A stretch of DNA of 64,000 nucleotides, taken from assembly GCF_003171715.1 (NCBI RefSeq), contig NZ_QGHL01000008.1:186001-250000 (forward strand), written 5' to 3'. Shown one piece after another: positions 20,214 through 28,445 of the stretch. A model generated the notes under the pieces. It saw only the letters and a list, made by a program, of their open reading frames with translations, was not told the origin of the DNA and did no database searches. Source of the stretch: Novosphingobium meiothermophilum (GTDB lineage Bacteria > Pseudomonadota > Alphaproteobacteria > Sphingomonadales > Sphingomonadaceae). Numbering within the stretch: position 1 is the first letter of the stretch; each line of letters opens with the position of its first letter. The translations under genes and the position numbers were made by a program.

Positions 20214-21469
20214 TTCACCAGCCCCATAATATGGTCGGCATAGGCCGCCAGCGCGGCCCGCTTTTCCGGCAGATAATCGTGCTTGTTATAGGTGCGCTGC
20301 AAGCCCGACTGGGCATGGCCCAGCACGGCGTCCCGTACTTCCTGCGCGAAGCCCAGCCGGGCGAGGCGGGTTTCGCAGGTGCGCCGCAGATCGTGCGCGG
20401 AGAAGTGCTCCAGCACGGCTTCCGGGTCTTTCCGCATCTCGCGCAGCGCGTCGGTCGCCAGCTCGCGCAGCTTGGTCATCGGCTTGTCGCCCAGCGCGGA
20501 TGCCTTCTCGCCGCCGGTGGTGGAGAACAGGAAGGGATTGGGACCGTTCCAGCGGGGAAGCCCCTCGACCAGATCCCACGCAGCACCGACCAGCGGCACG
20601 ATATGGCCGCGACGGCTCTTAAACCGCTCCTTCGGGATGGACAGCCACCGCTCGGCGGCATCCACTTCGGACCAGCGGGCATCGGACCAGTCGCTCTTGC
20701 GCTGCCCGGTCAGCAGCGCGATCCGCGCCAGATGCCCGAAGGGGTAGCCCATCTTGCCGGTGGCCGTCCAAACTGCACGGATTTCCTCATCGCTCAGCGC
20801 CCGCTCCTTGGGCTGCAACGTCAGGTCGCGCCGCTTCATCCCCGCCATCGGCGAGGCCGCGACAAGCGACTTCTCGGCGGCGTAGTTCAGCAGCCGCGAC
20901 ATCATCTTGCGAACCTCGCGCGCCGTGCCGTGCTTGTCCGCCGCGACCAGCTTGTCCAGCAGCTCATGCACATCGGCCTGCGTAATGTCGGCGATGGGGC
21001 GGTTGCCCAGCGAGGGCCATACATGGTCGCGCAGCACCTGTTCCATGCGCGGCCACGTCTCCACCTGCTTCTTCGCCAGCTCGATCATGCGCTGGGATAC
21101 GGCCTTTACGCTGTTGGTGTGGCGGGCCAGATTGGCGTCCTGCCTCTCCGGGCGAGGATCGCGCCCGGCCATCGCCTGCGCGACGATCTTGCTCGCCTCT
21201 GCCCGCGCCGCTACGACGCCAACCATCGGATAGGCACCGATGGTAATGCGCTTCTGCGCCCCCTTTAGCGGGCGACCGGTGGGCGAGACGCCCCGTTCGC
21301 CCGGCACCTTGTATATTACCGACCACGATTTCAGGCCGGTCTCGCTAACGCGCAGCAGCAGCCCGCGCTGCACCGTATCGCCGAACTCGCGGCGGCCAGA
21401 CCGGGGCGCGGCCATCCGCGCGACGCCCTCTTCCGTAAACGTCCTCTTCAATGCGCTCGGCACCGACAA
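20210..21469 (-). CDS. tyrosine-type integrase, P4-like (DUF4102 N-terminus)
   Basis: This recombinase integrates the element at tRNA-Gly. The 419-residue protein has an N-terminal DUF4102 arm-binding domain (about 1-100, with LLLRVSETGLKSWSVIYK), a SAM-like core-binding domain (about 110-205), and a catalytic domain. Catalytic residues are visible: Arg in LTGQRKSDW, Lys in PKERFKSRRGH, HxxR in SAHDLRRTC, His in LGHAQ, and nucleophile Tyr near TYNKHDY. All are intact. It starts 154 bases from attR and reads inward. Confidence 0.95.
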   Translation of the reverse strand: MSVPSALKRTFTEEGVARMAAPRSGRREFGDTVQRGLLLRVSETGLKSWSVIYKVPGERGVSPTGRPLKGAQKRITIGAYPMVGVVAARAEASKIVAQAMAGRDPRPERQDANLARHTNSVKAVSQRMIELAKKQVETWPRMEQVLRDHVWPSLGNRPIADITQADVHELLDKLVAADKHGTAREVRKMMSRLLNYAAEKSLVAASPMAGMKRRDLTLQPKERALSDEEIRAVWTATGKMGYPFGHLARIALLTGQRKSDWSDARWSEVDAAERWLSIPKERFKSRRGHIVPLVGAAWDLVEGLPRWNGPNPFLFSTTGGEKASALGDKPMTKLRELATDALREMRKDPEAVLEHFSAHDLRRTCETRLARLGFAQEVRDAVLGHAQSGLQRTYNKHDYLPEKRAALAAYADHIMGLVK

Positions 21470-21482
21470 CCTCCTCTCGGTC

Positions 21483-21502
21483 GGGGAGCATCCGGGGAGC
21501 AG
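21483..21502 (+). repeat. GGGGAGCA/GGGGAGCAG pair near attR (candidate arm-type site)
   Basis: Copies start at 21483 (GGGGAGCAT) and 21494 (GGGGAGCAG), 11 bases apart, just upstream of the integrase start and about 120 bases from attR. They mirror the pair near attL. A location between integrase and att core fits binding of the integrase N-terminal domain or of the AlpA-like protein. Confidence 0.6.
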
Positions 21503-21622
21503 AAATGGCAGTTTTCCGCCGGAACCGACCGGAACAAAACGTGCCCAACGCTGCCGAGGAAGGCAAGCGATTAGATTGTCAGTATTTTTCCGGCTGGAAC
21601 TGGTGGGGCCGTTTCATCGACC

Positions 21623-21672
21623 CCTTGCCAAGGTTGGGGTCGAGGGTTCGAATCCCTTCGCCCGCTCCAGTT
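21623..21672 (+). repeat. attR: second copy of the 50-bp tRNA-Gly repeat
   Basis: Identical to 10568-10617. It contains only the 3' half of tRNA-Gly (anticodon loop to CCA plus 3 bases); the preceding bases do not complete the D arm, so it is not a second functional tRNA. Confidence 0.95.
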
Positions 21673-21818
21673 CATTCCGACAAGCCGTGCAGTCTTCGGA
21701 GGCGACAGGCGCCGGCTTGCGCATGTTTCCCGCCAACTTCCTGCTTGCATCTGGGGTGGCGAAGGCGCTAGTCCTTGCATTCGCATTTTCTAATACATGA
21801 GCGAATGGAGCGAGAGTC

Positions 21819-22424
21819 TTGCGTCGAATTGTGGCCGTGCTTGCCGCGGTGGGTCTTGCGGCATCGGTGCCCTGCCATGCGGCGGGGCCCACGGCTTTTC
21901 CGGCCATGTCCGAAGAGGCGCTTGCGCCCAAGATTGCGCCCAAGGGCTATGACGTTACCGTCATCGTCTTTTCCGATTACGGCTGCCCCTATTGCCGCAA
22001 GCTGCACAATACGCTGACCCAGCTTCTGGAGCGCGACAGGCGGGTGCGGGTGGTCTATCGGGATTGGCCGATCTTTGGCGGCGCATCGCTGCTGGCCGCA
22101 CGGGCCGCCATTGCCAGCCAGTGGCAAGGCAGGCACGCGGCCTTCAATGCGGCGCTTTTCGCCCAGCCGGGCCGCTTGACGCAGGAGTCTGTCGAGGCGG
22201 CGGCCAAGGCTGCGGGTCTGGACTGGAACAGGCTGCTGGCCGACATGAAGGCGCGTGCGAAGGAGATCGACACGGTCATCGCGCGCAGCAATGCCGGCGC
22301 ACAGGCGCTGGAGTTTCAGGGAACGCCCGGTCTGCTCATCGGCACCAGCCGTCTGGGTGGGGCAGCATCGCTCAGCCAGCTGATGGAGGCGATTGCCGAG
22401 GCGCGCAAGGCGGGGCAGGGCTGA
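21819..22424 (+). CDS. DsbA-family thioredoxin-fold protein, exported
   Basis: A 201-residue periplasmic thiol oxidoreductase candidate. Residues 1-22 form a signal peptide, and the thioredoxin-fold active site is CPYC (Cys56, Cys59) in VFSDYGCPYCRKLH, as in DsbA/DsbG-like proteins. A cis-Pro region is visible at FQGTPGLLIG. The start appears to be TTG (21819) after GGAGCGAGAG. Its stop overlaps the next gene's ATG (TGATG), so it is translationally coupled to the cytochrome gene and may help mature it or keep it reduced. Confidence 0.82.
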   Translation: MRRIVAVLAAVGLAASVPCHAAGPTAFPAMSEEALAPKIAPKGYDVTVIVFSDYGCPYCRKLHNTLTQLLERDRRVRVVYRDWPIFGGASLLAARAAIASQWQGRHAAFNAALFAQPGRLTQESVEAAAKAAGLDWNRLLADMKARAKEIDTVIARSNAGAQALEFQGTPGLLIGTSRLGGAASLSQLMEAIAEARKAGQG

Positions 22425-23992
22425 TGGGGCCTATCGGGATGGGTTCCGGCCTGATGCGCAGGGCAATGGCTGCGGCGGTCGCGCTGGTGTTTCCGGCCAT
22501 GATCGCGCTTGCCGCGCGAGGCGCTGCCGAGGCACCGCCGGGCGTTGCGGTGCCGGTGTGGCAAGTGCCCGATGTGGCCACGCTGCCCGATGATGCCTGG
22601 GGCCGCACCGTGCGCCGCGGGCATGATCTGATCGCGCGCACAGCCGCGCTCATCGGCCCTGAAGTTGCCGATCCATCGCGCCGCATCGCAGGCAACAATC
22701 TCAACTGTCAGAGCTGCCATCTCGAAGCGGGAACCTTGCCCTATGCCCTGCCGCTGAATGCCGCATTCGCGGACTTTCCTCAGTATCGCGGGCGATCGGG
22801 GAAGGTCGATACCATCGAGGACCGGATCAACGGCTGTCTGATGCGCAGCATGAACGGACGCGCCCTGCCGCCCGGCGATCCGGACATGGTGGCGATGGTT
22901 TCCTATCTGCGGTTTCTGGCGATGGGCAAGCCCATTGGCGCAGACATGCCGGGACGAGGCTTGCCGCGCATGGCCGAGCTTGACCGCGCGGCCGATCCCA
23001 TGCGGGGCAAGGCGGTTTTTGCCGGGAACTGCGCTTCCTGCCACGGGGCAGACGGGCAGGGGCAGCGGATCGGCCAGCCCGGCGACGCGCAGGGCTATCT
23101 CTTCCCGCCGCTGTGGGGGCCTGACAGCTACAACGACGGCGCGGGGATGGCCCGGCTGATCACGGCCGCCAACTTTGTTCATGCCAACATGCCGCAGGGC
23201 ACAACATGGGAAGCACCCGCGCTTTCGGTTGAGGATGCGTGGGATGTGGCGGCCTATATCAACAGCCAGCCTCGCCCGCATATGGCCGGGCTGGAGGCCG
23301 ACTATCCCGTGCGCCGCGAAAAGCCGGTCGATACGCCCTATGGGCCGTGGCCCGATGCGTTCACGGCCGAGCAGCACCGGCTGGGGCCATTTGCCCCCAT
23401 CCGGGCCGCGCTGCGCCCGCAGGCAGGCACGGCAGCCCCGGCCGCGCCGGTCCGTTCCCCGAACCCGCATCCTGACTGGAGTGCATCAATGAAGCCCCTG
23501 CGTCTCCCCTTCCCGCTGCGCCTGATTGCCTGTGCTGCCATCGGCTTTGTGGCTGGCGCCTTGCCTGCCAGCGCCCAGCCCAATTCCCGCCAGCATCCGT
23601 CCGAGGCGATGGATGCCAGCCGCTATGTGTTTCAGCGGGTCGTCTATCAGAACTCTGGCGGATATCCGGATGATCGCAGCTATGCCCAGCGCCTTGTGCG
23701 CAACATCGGCGCGCATCTGGCCGCCACCGAGGGCAAGGTCGAGATTCGCGTGGTCAGCTTTGCCGGGGGCGCGAAGCTATTCCTGATGGCAAAGGAAGAT
23801 GCCGAACTGGCCAAGGCGCTCGACGGGCTACGCGCCAAAGGCGTGCGCTTTCTGGTGTGCCGCAACACGATCAATGCGATGAACCTGAAGCCAAGCGACC
23901 TTTACGGCGTGACCGATGCCGACATCGTGCCGAGCGGTGTTGCCGAAATCGCCCGCCTGCAGGGCATGGGTTTCGTGTACATCCACCCCTGA
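22424..23992 (+). CDS. diheme cytochrome c (TsdA/SoxA-like) fused in frame to a DsrE-like protein
   Basis: One uninterrupted frame of 522 residues. The first part (about 1-350) has a signal sequence and two heme c sites, CQSCH (95-99) and CASCH (203-207). Between them the stretch RINGCLMRSMNG is typical of thiosulfate dehydrogenase TsdA and SoxA-like cytochromes. From Met356 a second, separate signal peptide begins, followed by a DsrE/DsrF-like sulfur-relay domain ending in LVCRNTINAMN and GMGFVYIHP. ATG 23489 for that part has its own GGAG ribosome-binding site 7 bases upstream, so it may also be made as a separate 167-residue protein. A stop exists at the junction in another frame, so a small insertion or deletion could have joined two genes. 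Confidence 0.75.
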   Translation: MGPIGMGSGLMRRAMAAAVALVFPAMIALAARGAAEAPPGVAVPVWQVPDVATLPDDAWGRTVRRGHDLIARTAALIGPEVADPSRRIAGNNLNCQSCHLEAGTLPYALPLNAAFADFPQYRGRSGKVDTIEDRINGCLMRSMNGRALPPGDPDMVAMVSYLRFLAMGKPIGADMPGRGLPRMAELDRAADPMRGKAVFAGNCASCHGADGQGQRIGQPGDAQGYLFPPLWGPDSYNDGAGMARLITAANFVHANMPQGTTWEAPALSVEDAWDVAAYINSQPRPHMAGLEADYPVRREKPVDTPYGPWPDAFTAEQHRLGPFAPIRAALRPQAGTAAPAAPVRSPNPHPDWSASMKPLRLPFPLRLIACAAIGFVAGALPASAQPNSRQHPSEAMDASRYVFQRVVYQNSGGYPDDRSYAQRLVRNIGAHLAATEGKVEIRVVSFAGGAKLFLMAKEDAELAKALDGLRAKGVRFLVCRNTINAMNLKPSDLYGVTDADIVPSGVAEIARLQGMGFVYIHP

Positions 23993-24011
23993 GGGGCGGG
24001 CTGCCTCGCAC

Positions 24012-24836
24012 TCAGGCGGTTGCAGGCGACGCGAGGATTTCGGCCAGTTCGGGCAGGTCGAACAGGCGCGCCCAGTTTTCGGGTTCGACGAGTTCGGCCG
24101 TGCCTGCGGGAATGAAGTGGAAGAACAGGAGATCGCAGAAAGCTCTGGTTCCGGGCTTTGCCTGCGGAATGGGATCGCGCCAGTGCCACTGGCTTGGGCC
24201 GGAAAAGAGCAAGGCGTCACCCGGCTCCAGCGCCACGGACTGGATCCTGTGGGCCGATCGCCCTTCCTTCACCGCGATCCAGTCTTCGATCAGCGCCTCG
24301 CGCGATTCGGGCCAGGGCATGATTTCGGTGAAATGGATTGGCCAGGGTTCGCCCTGATCGATGCACAGGTCGAAGGTCCATTTCGCCTGCGGCGTATCAA
24401 GATGCGGTTCGCAAACGCCGCGCTTCAGATACATCGACAGGAAATTGTAGCACGGCTCCAGCGCTTCACCGGCCAGTTCTGAAACCATCGCGGCAATTTC
24501 GGCCTGCATGGCGGTGAAGGGCGGCCAGTCATGCACCACCAGACGGCCGAACTTCTGCGCTTCGTGCAGTTCCAGACTGTCGCGCGGGATGGCGGAGATG
24601 GTCTCGCGCATCTCGCGCAGACGGGCTTCGTCAAGATAGCCTCGCAACGTCTTGACCTCGTAGGCAGGATCGGTGCGGAACACGGCCATCGCCGCCTCGA
24701 ACTCTGCAAGGCGCCCCGGTGCGACTTTCGCGATGATCGCGCGCGCATCGAAATACTTTCGCAGCCAGATCGAATCATACCAGCCGAACGCGTGCGGCGT
24801 GGGTTCCGATGGCGGCGCGGTCTGTGCAATGGTCAT
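24012..24836 (-). CDS. putative 2OG-Fe(II) dioxygenase-like protein
   Basis: A 274-residue soluble protein. It has a likely iron-binding HxD (His145, Asp147 in EPHLDTP) followed by a distal His218 in SQWHWRD and an Arg231 that could bind 2-oxoglutarate. This order and spacing fit the cupin-like 2OG-Fe(II) oxygenase fold, but I do not recognise the exact family. It converges on the fusion gene and is transcribed away from the rml genes, so its connection to polysaccharide synthesis is only positional. Confidence 0.6.
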   Translation of the reverse strand: MTIAQTAPPSEPTPHAFGWYDSIWLRKYFDARAIIAKVAPGRLAEFEAAMAVFRTDPAYEVKTLRGYLDEARLREMRETISAIPRDSLELHEAQKFGRLVVHDWPPFTAMQAEIAAMVSELAGEALEPCYNFLSMYLKRGVCEPHLDTPQAKWTFDLCIDQGEPWPIHFTEIMPWPESREALIEDWIAVKEGRSAHRIQSVALEPGDALLFSGPSQWHWRDPIPQAKPGTRAFCDLLFFHFIPAGTAELVEPENWARLFDLPELAEILASPATA

Positions 24837-24960
24837 GCAGGCAGCTTATCAGGGGGCGCACGGCGCGTCACCGGGATTTGATGACAAGTCCCGATATGAT
24901 CGCCGTCACAGCGGCGGCTGTCGGGCCAAGGCTATTGACCTCATCCGGTGACGCTGCAAT

Positions 24961-24978
24961 GCAGCAAAAATACTAAGG
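24961..24978 (+). promoter_or_regulatory. candidate regulatory motif upstream of rfbA
   Basis: The sequence GCAGCAAAAATACTAAGG, preceded by a GCTGCAATGCAGC palindrome, resembles sequences at 40531-40550 (upstream of the oxygenase gene) and 54394-54409 (upstream of the priming transferase). It may be a shared operator or a promoter element of the polysaccharide locus. Found by eye only. Confidence 0.3.
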
Positions 24979-25065
24979 TGATGCCGCATGGCGTGCTCTG
25001 TGCCGCATCGTCTCGTGCTGCGGCTTGTGCCGCGCGCCATCGCGCAACCGGGAGTGACAAGGCTC

Positions 25066-25980
25066 GTGACGGTAACGACAGCTGATGCCGCAGGCAAAGC
25101 GCGCAAGGGCATCATCCTTGCTGGCGGATCGGGAACGCGGCTCTATCCGTTGACGCGGGGGGTGTCGAAGCAGCTCATGCCCGTTTTCGACAAGCCGATG
25201 ATCTATTATCCTCTCAGCACGCTGATGCTGGCAGGCATCCGTGATATCCTGATCATCACCACCCCGGAGGATTCCGCCCAGTTTCAGCGCGTTCTGGGTG
25301 ATGGCGCGGATTTTGGCGTGGCCATCAGCTATGCCGTGCAGCCCAGCCCCGACGGGCTTGCCCAGGCCTTTCACATCGGTGCCGATTTCGTGGCTGGCGG
25401 CCCCAGCGCACTGGTTCTGGGCGACAACATCTTCTATGGCCACGGCCTGCCGGAACTGCTCAAGAACGCGAATGACCGGACCTGCGGCGCCAGCGTCTTT
25501 GCCTATCGCGTGAACAATCCGCAAGCCTATGGCGTGGTCGCCTTCGATGCCGATGGCCGTGCCGTCTCGATCGAGGAAAAGCCCGCAAGGCCGCAATCGA
25601 ACTATGCCGTCACCGGGCTCTATTTCTATGACGAGACGGTGGTGGACCGCGCGCGCGATCTCAAGCCTTCGGCGCGAGGCGAGCTTGAGATCACCGATCT
25701 CAACCGGCTCTACATGGACGAGGGCCAGCTTTCGGTCGAGATCATGGGGCGCGGCTATGCCTGGCTAGATACGGGCACGCACGGATCGCTCCTGGATGCG
25801 GCAACCTATGTGCGCATTACCGAAGAGCGGCAGGGGCTGAAGATCTGCTGCCCCGAAGAGATTGCCTGGCGGCAGGGCTTCATCGATGATGCGCGCCTTG
25901 AAGCCATTGCCCAGCCGCTGCGCAAGTCGGGCTATGGCGAATACCTGCTGCAATTGCTGGCGCACAAGGGCCGGATCTGA
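25066..25980 (+). CDS. rfbA: glucose-1-phosphate thymidylyltransferase
   Basis: This enzyme makes dTDP-glucose from glucose-1-phosphate and dTTP, the first step to dTDP-L-rhamnose. Signatures: [17 protein letters not shown] with the nucleotide-binding loop, [17 protein letters not shown], and [10 protein letters not shown]. About 290 residues follow the conserved start, the normal RmlA length. A GTG at 25066 is preferred. ATG 24988 with AAGGTG upstream would add 26 residues not seen in the family, but cannot be excluded. It leads the rmlACDB operon. Confidence 0.93.
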   Translation: MTVTTADAAGKARKGIILAGGSGTRLYPLTRGVSKQLMPVFDKPMIYYPLSTLMLAGIRDILIITTPEDSAQFQRVLGDGADFGVAISYAVQPSPDGLAQAFHIGADFVAGGPSALVLGDNIFYGHGLPELLKNANDRTCGASVFAYRVNNPQAYGVVAFDADGRAVSIEEKPARPQSNYAVTGLYFYDETVVDRARDLKPSARGELEITDLNRLYMDEGQLSVEIMGRGYAWLDTGTHGSLLDAATYVRITEERQGLKICCPEEIAWRQGFIDDARLEAIAQPLRKSGYGEYLLQLLAHKGRI

Positions 25981-25988
25981 GGAGCGCC

Positions 25989-26534
25989 ATGAAGATTATC
26001 GAATGCGCGATTGCCGGCCCGCTCATCATCGAGCCAAAGGTGTTCGGCGATGATCGCGGCTTCTTCATGGAAAGCTGGAATGCGGCCGCCTTTGCCGAGG
26101 CGGGCCTTGATCTTGCTTTCGTGCAGGACAATCACAGCCGCTCGCAGAAGGGCGTGCTGCGCGGGATGCACTTCCAGAATCCGGGGCCTCAGGGCAAGCT
26201 GGTGCGCGTGGTGCGCGGCGCGGTGTTCGATGCCGTGGTCGATCTGCGGCGTTCCTCGCCCACGTTCGGGCAGTGGACAGGCGTCGTGCTTTCGGCCGAG
26301 AACAAGCGGATGTTCTGGGTGCCGGAAGGCTTTGCCCACGGCTTCCTGACACTGGAGGACGATACCGACTTCCTCTACAAGTGCACCGCCCCCTATGCCC
26401 CGCAGCACGAAGCCAGCCTTGCCTGGGACGATCCCGATGTCGGCATCGCCTGGCCGCTTGAAGGGATCGAGCCGAAGCTTTCCGCCAAGGATGCTGCGGG
26501 CGTTCGGCTGGCCGACGTAAAGGCATTCGCGTGA
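25989..26534 (+). CDS. rfbC: dTDP-4-dehydrorhamnose 3,5-epimerase
   Basis: Third enzyme of dTDP-L-rhamnose synthesis. The 181-residue cupin-fold protein has the family signatures VFGDDRGFFMESWN, FVQDNHSRSQKGVLRGMHFQ (catalytic His in RGMHFQ) and FWVPEGFAHGFLTLE. It starts 9 bases after rfbA with an AGGAG ribosome-binding site and overlaps rfbD by 4 bases. Confidence 0.96.
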   Translation: MKIIECAIAGPLIIEPKVFGDDRGFFMESWNAAAFAEAGLDLAFVQDNHSRSQKGVLRGMHFQNPGPQGKLVRVVRGAVFDAVVDLRRSSPTFGQWTGVVLSAENKRMFWVPEGFAHGFLTLEDDTDFLYKCTAPYAPQHEASLAWDDPDVGIAWPLEGIEPKLSAKDAAGVRLADVKAFA

Positions 26535-27391
26535 AGAAGGCGCTGGTCACGGGCGTGAGCGGCCAGTTGGGCAGGGCGCTGATGGCCACCTGCCCTGATG
26601 GCTGGGAATGCGTGGGGCTGGATCGCGCCATGCTCGATCTTGCCAATGCCGATGCCATCATGCGCACGGTCGATACCCACCAGCCCAATCTCGTGCTCAA
26701 CGCGGCGGCCTATACCGCGGTCGACCGGGCAGAGAGCGAACCGGATCTGGCCCATGCGATCAACGCGGGCGCGCCTGCGGCATTTGCCCGTGCGCTGGCA
26801 GGATCGCGTGCGCGGCTGATGCAGGTTTCCACCGATTTCGTGTTCGATGGCACGAGCGGGCGCGCCTACCTTCCCGGTGATCCGCGCAATCCCCGTTCAG
26901 TCTATGGTGCCAGCAAGGCAGCCGGAGAGGATGGGGCCGGGGACTTGGCAATCATCGTGCGCACAAGCTGGGTTCATGCAGCGGGCGGGGCCAACTTCGT
27001 GCGCACCATGCTGCGGCTGATGCGCGAGCGCGAGACCTTGCGCGTCGTGGCGGACCAGATCGGCTCTCCCACATGGGCCACCGGCCTTGCGCAAACGCTC
27101 TGGGGCCTTGCCGCAATGGATCGTCCGGGCATCTGGCATCACCGCGATGCGGGCGTTGCCTCGTGGTATGACTTTGCCGTGGCCATTGCGGAAGAGGCGC
27201 ATCAGCTTGGCCTGATTGGACGAGTGCCCGAAATCGTGCCGATTGCCACGGCCGAATATCCCACCCCTGCAAGCCGCCCCGCGTTCTCGGTGCTCGACGT
27301 TTCAGCCACGCGCGCGGCCCTTGGCGATGGACACGTCCACTGGCGCACCCGTCTCAAGACAATGCTCAATGAGGAAAAGGCCCTTGGCTAA
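26531..27391 (+). CDS. rfbD: dTDP-4-dehydrorhamnose reductase
   Basis: This final enzyme of dTDP-L-rhamnose synthesis reduces the 4-keto sugar with NAD(P)H. The 286-residue short-chain reductase has the nucleotide loop TGVSGQLGRAL, NAAAYTAVDRAE, STDFVFDG and the catalytic Tyr/Lys in SVYGASKAAGE. It starts with GTG overlapping the rfbC stop (GTGA). Confidence 0.95.
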   Translation: MKKALVTGVSGQLGRALMATCPDGWECVGLDRAMLDLANADAIMRTVDTHQPNLVLNAAAYTAVDRAESEPDLAHAINAGAPAAFARALAGSRARLMQVSTDFVFDGTSGRAYLPGDPRNPRSVYGASKAAGEDGAGDLAIIVRTSWVHAAGGANFVRTMLRLMRERETLRVVADQIGSPTWATGLAQTLWGLAAMDRPGIWHHRDAGVASWYDFAVAIAEEAHQLGLIGRVPEIVPIATAEYPTPASRPAFSVLDVSATRAALGDGHVHWRTRLKTMLNEEKALG

Positions 27392-28445
27392 TCTGCTTGT
27401 CACTGGCGGTGCCGGTTTCATCGGCGGCAATTTCGTGCACTACTGGGCGAAACATCACCCGGACGATGCCATCGTCGTGCTCGATTGCCTGACTTATGCG
27501 GGCAACCGTTCGACGATCACCGGGGTCGAGCAGGCCGAACTGGTCGTGGGCGACATCCGCGACACGGCGCTGGTGGAAAGGCTCCTGCGCGAACGGGGCA
27601 TTTCCACGCTGGTGCACTTTGCCGCGGAAAGCCATGTGGATCGTTCGATCACCGGGCCTGATGCCTTCATCGAAACCAATATCCTTGGCACCAACAGCCT
27701 GCTCAAGGCTGCGCGCAAGGTCTGGCTTGATGAAGGTTCGGGAAGAGACCATCGCTTCCACCACATCTCGACCGACGAAGTCTATGGCTCGCTCGGCCCC
27801 GACGATCCTGCTTTCAGTGAAACCACCCAGTATCAGCCCAACTCGCCCTATTCGGCCTCAAAAGCTGCCTCCGACCATCTCGTGCGGGCATGGCATCACA
27901 CCTTCGGCCTCAATACCACCACCACAAACTGCTCGAACAATTACGGGCCTTATCACTATCCCGAAAAGCTCATTCCGCTGTTCATCCTCAACGCGCTTTC
28001 GGGCAAGCCTCTGCCGATCTACGGCGATGGCATGAACGTTCGCGACTGGCTCTATGTCGAGGACCATTGCCGCGGCATCGAAGCGGCCCTTGCCAACGGC
28101 AAACCGGGCGAAACCTACAATATCGGCGGGGGCGAGGAACTGCCCAACATGGCGGTGATCGATCGCATCTGCGCCGAAGTGGACCGCGCCTTTGCCGAGA
28201 TCGATGGCCTTGCCGAACGTTACCCGGATGCGCCCGCGGCGAAGGGCCGCAAGACCAGCGAACTGAAAACCTTCGTCGAGGACCGCAAGGGTCATGACCG
28301 GCGCTATGCCATCGACGAGACCAAGGCGCGCACCGAACTGGGCTATGTGCCGCAGCACGATTTCGAAACGGGCCTTCGCGGCACGCTCCGCTGGTATCTC
28401 GACAATGAAGCGTGGTGGCGGCCCCTGCTCAAGCCGCAGGGCTGA
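27369..28445 (+). CDS. rfbB: dTDP-glucose 4,6-dehydratase
   Basis: This enzyme converts dTDP-glucose to dTDP-4-keto-6-deoxyglucose, the second step of the rhamnose pathway. It is about 358 residues, an extended SDR with NAD loop TGGAGFIGGNF, HFAAESHVDRSI, STDEVYGSL and catalytic YSASKAASDH. The conserved part begins only a few codons after ATG 27369; TTG 27384 with GAGGA upstream is an alternative start. It overlaps the end of rfbD and its stop overlaps the next gene as TGATG, so all four rml genes and the SGNH gene form one operon. Confidence 0.95.
   Translation: MRKRPLANLLVTGGAGFIGGNFVHYWAKHHPDDAIVVLDCLTYAGNRSTITGVEQAELVVGDIRDTALVERLLRERGISTLVHFAAESHVDRSITGPDAFIETNILGTNSLLKAARKVWLDEGSGRDHRFHHISTDEVYGSLGPDDPAFSETTQYQPNSPYSASKAASDHLVRAWHHTFGLNTTTTNCSNNYGPYHYPEKLIPLFILNALSGKPLPIYGDGMNVRDWLYVEDHCRGIEAALANGKPGETYNIGGGEELPNMAVIDRICAEVDRAFAEIDGLAERYPDAPAAKGRKTSELKTFVEDRKGHDRRYAIDETKARTELGYVPQHDFETGLRGTLRWYLDNEAWWRPLLKPQG

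Larger units (their letters stand above)
10618..21672. mobile_element. integrated satellite-like element at tRNA-Gly, about 11 kb
   Basis: The element is bounded by the 50-bp att repeats. From attR inward it carries a tyrosine integrase, a hypothetical protein, an AlpA-like regulator, a primase-helicase, terminase small and large subunits and two unknown proteins, all on the minus strand. A small plus-strand DUF5818 gene and a convergent AvaI/BsoBI-like restriction-modification pair lie next to attL. There is no recognisable portal, capsid, tail, lysis or conjugation gene. The set int-alpA-primase-terS-terL plus defence cargo fits a phage satellite that borrows a helper's particles. The alternative is a deleted prophage, but gene packing is tight and no structural remnants are visible. 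Confidence 0.85.

Noticed and set aside
10618..21672. Interpretation as a complete prophage
   Set aside because: No capsid, portal, tail, lysis or lysogeny-repressor genes could be recognised in 11 kb despite intact terminase and integrase.
21623..21672. A second tRNA-Gly gene
   Set aside because: Only the 3' half is present; the acceptor 5' strand and D arm are missing.
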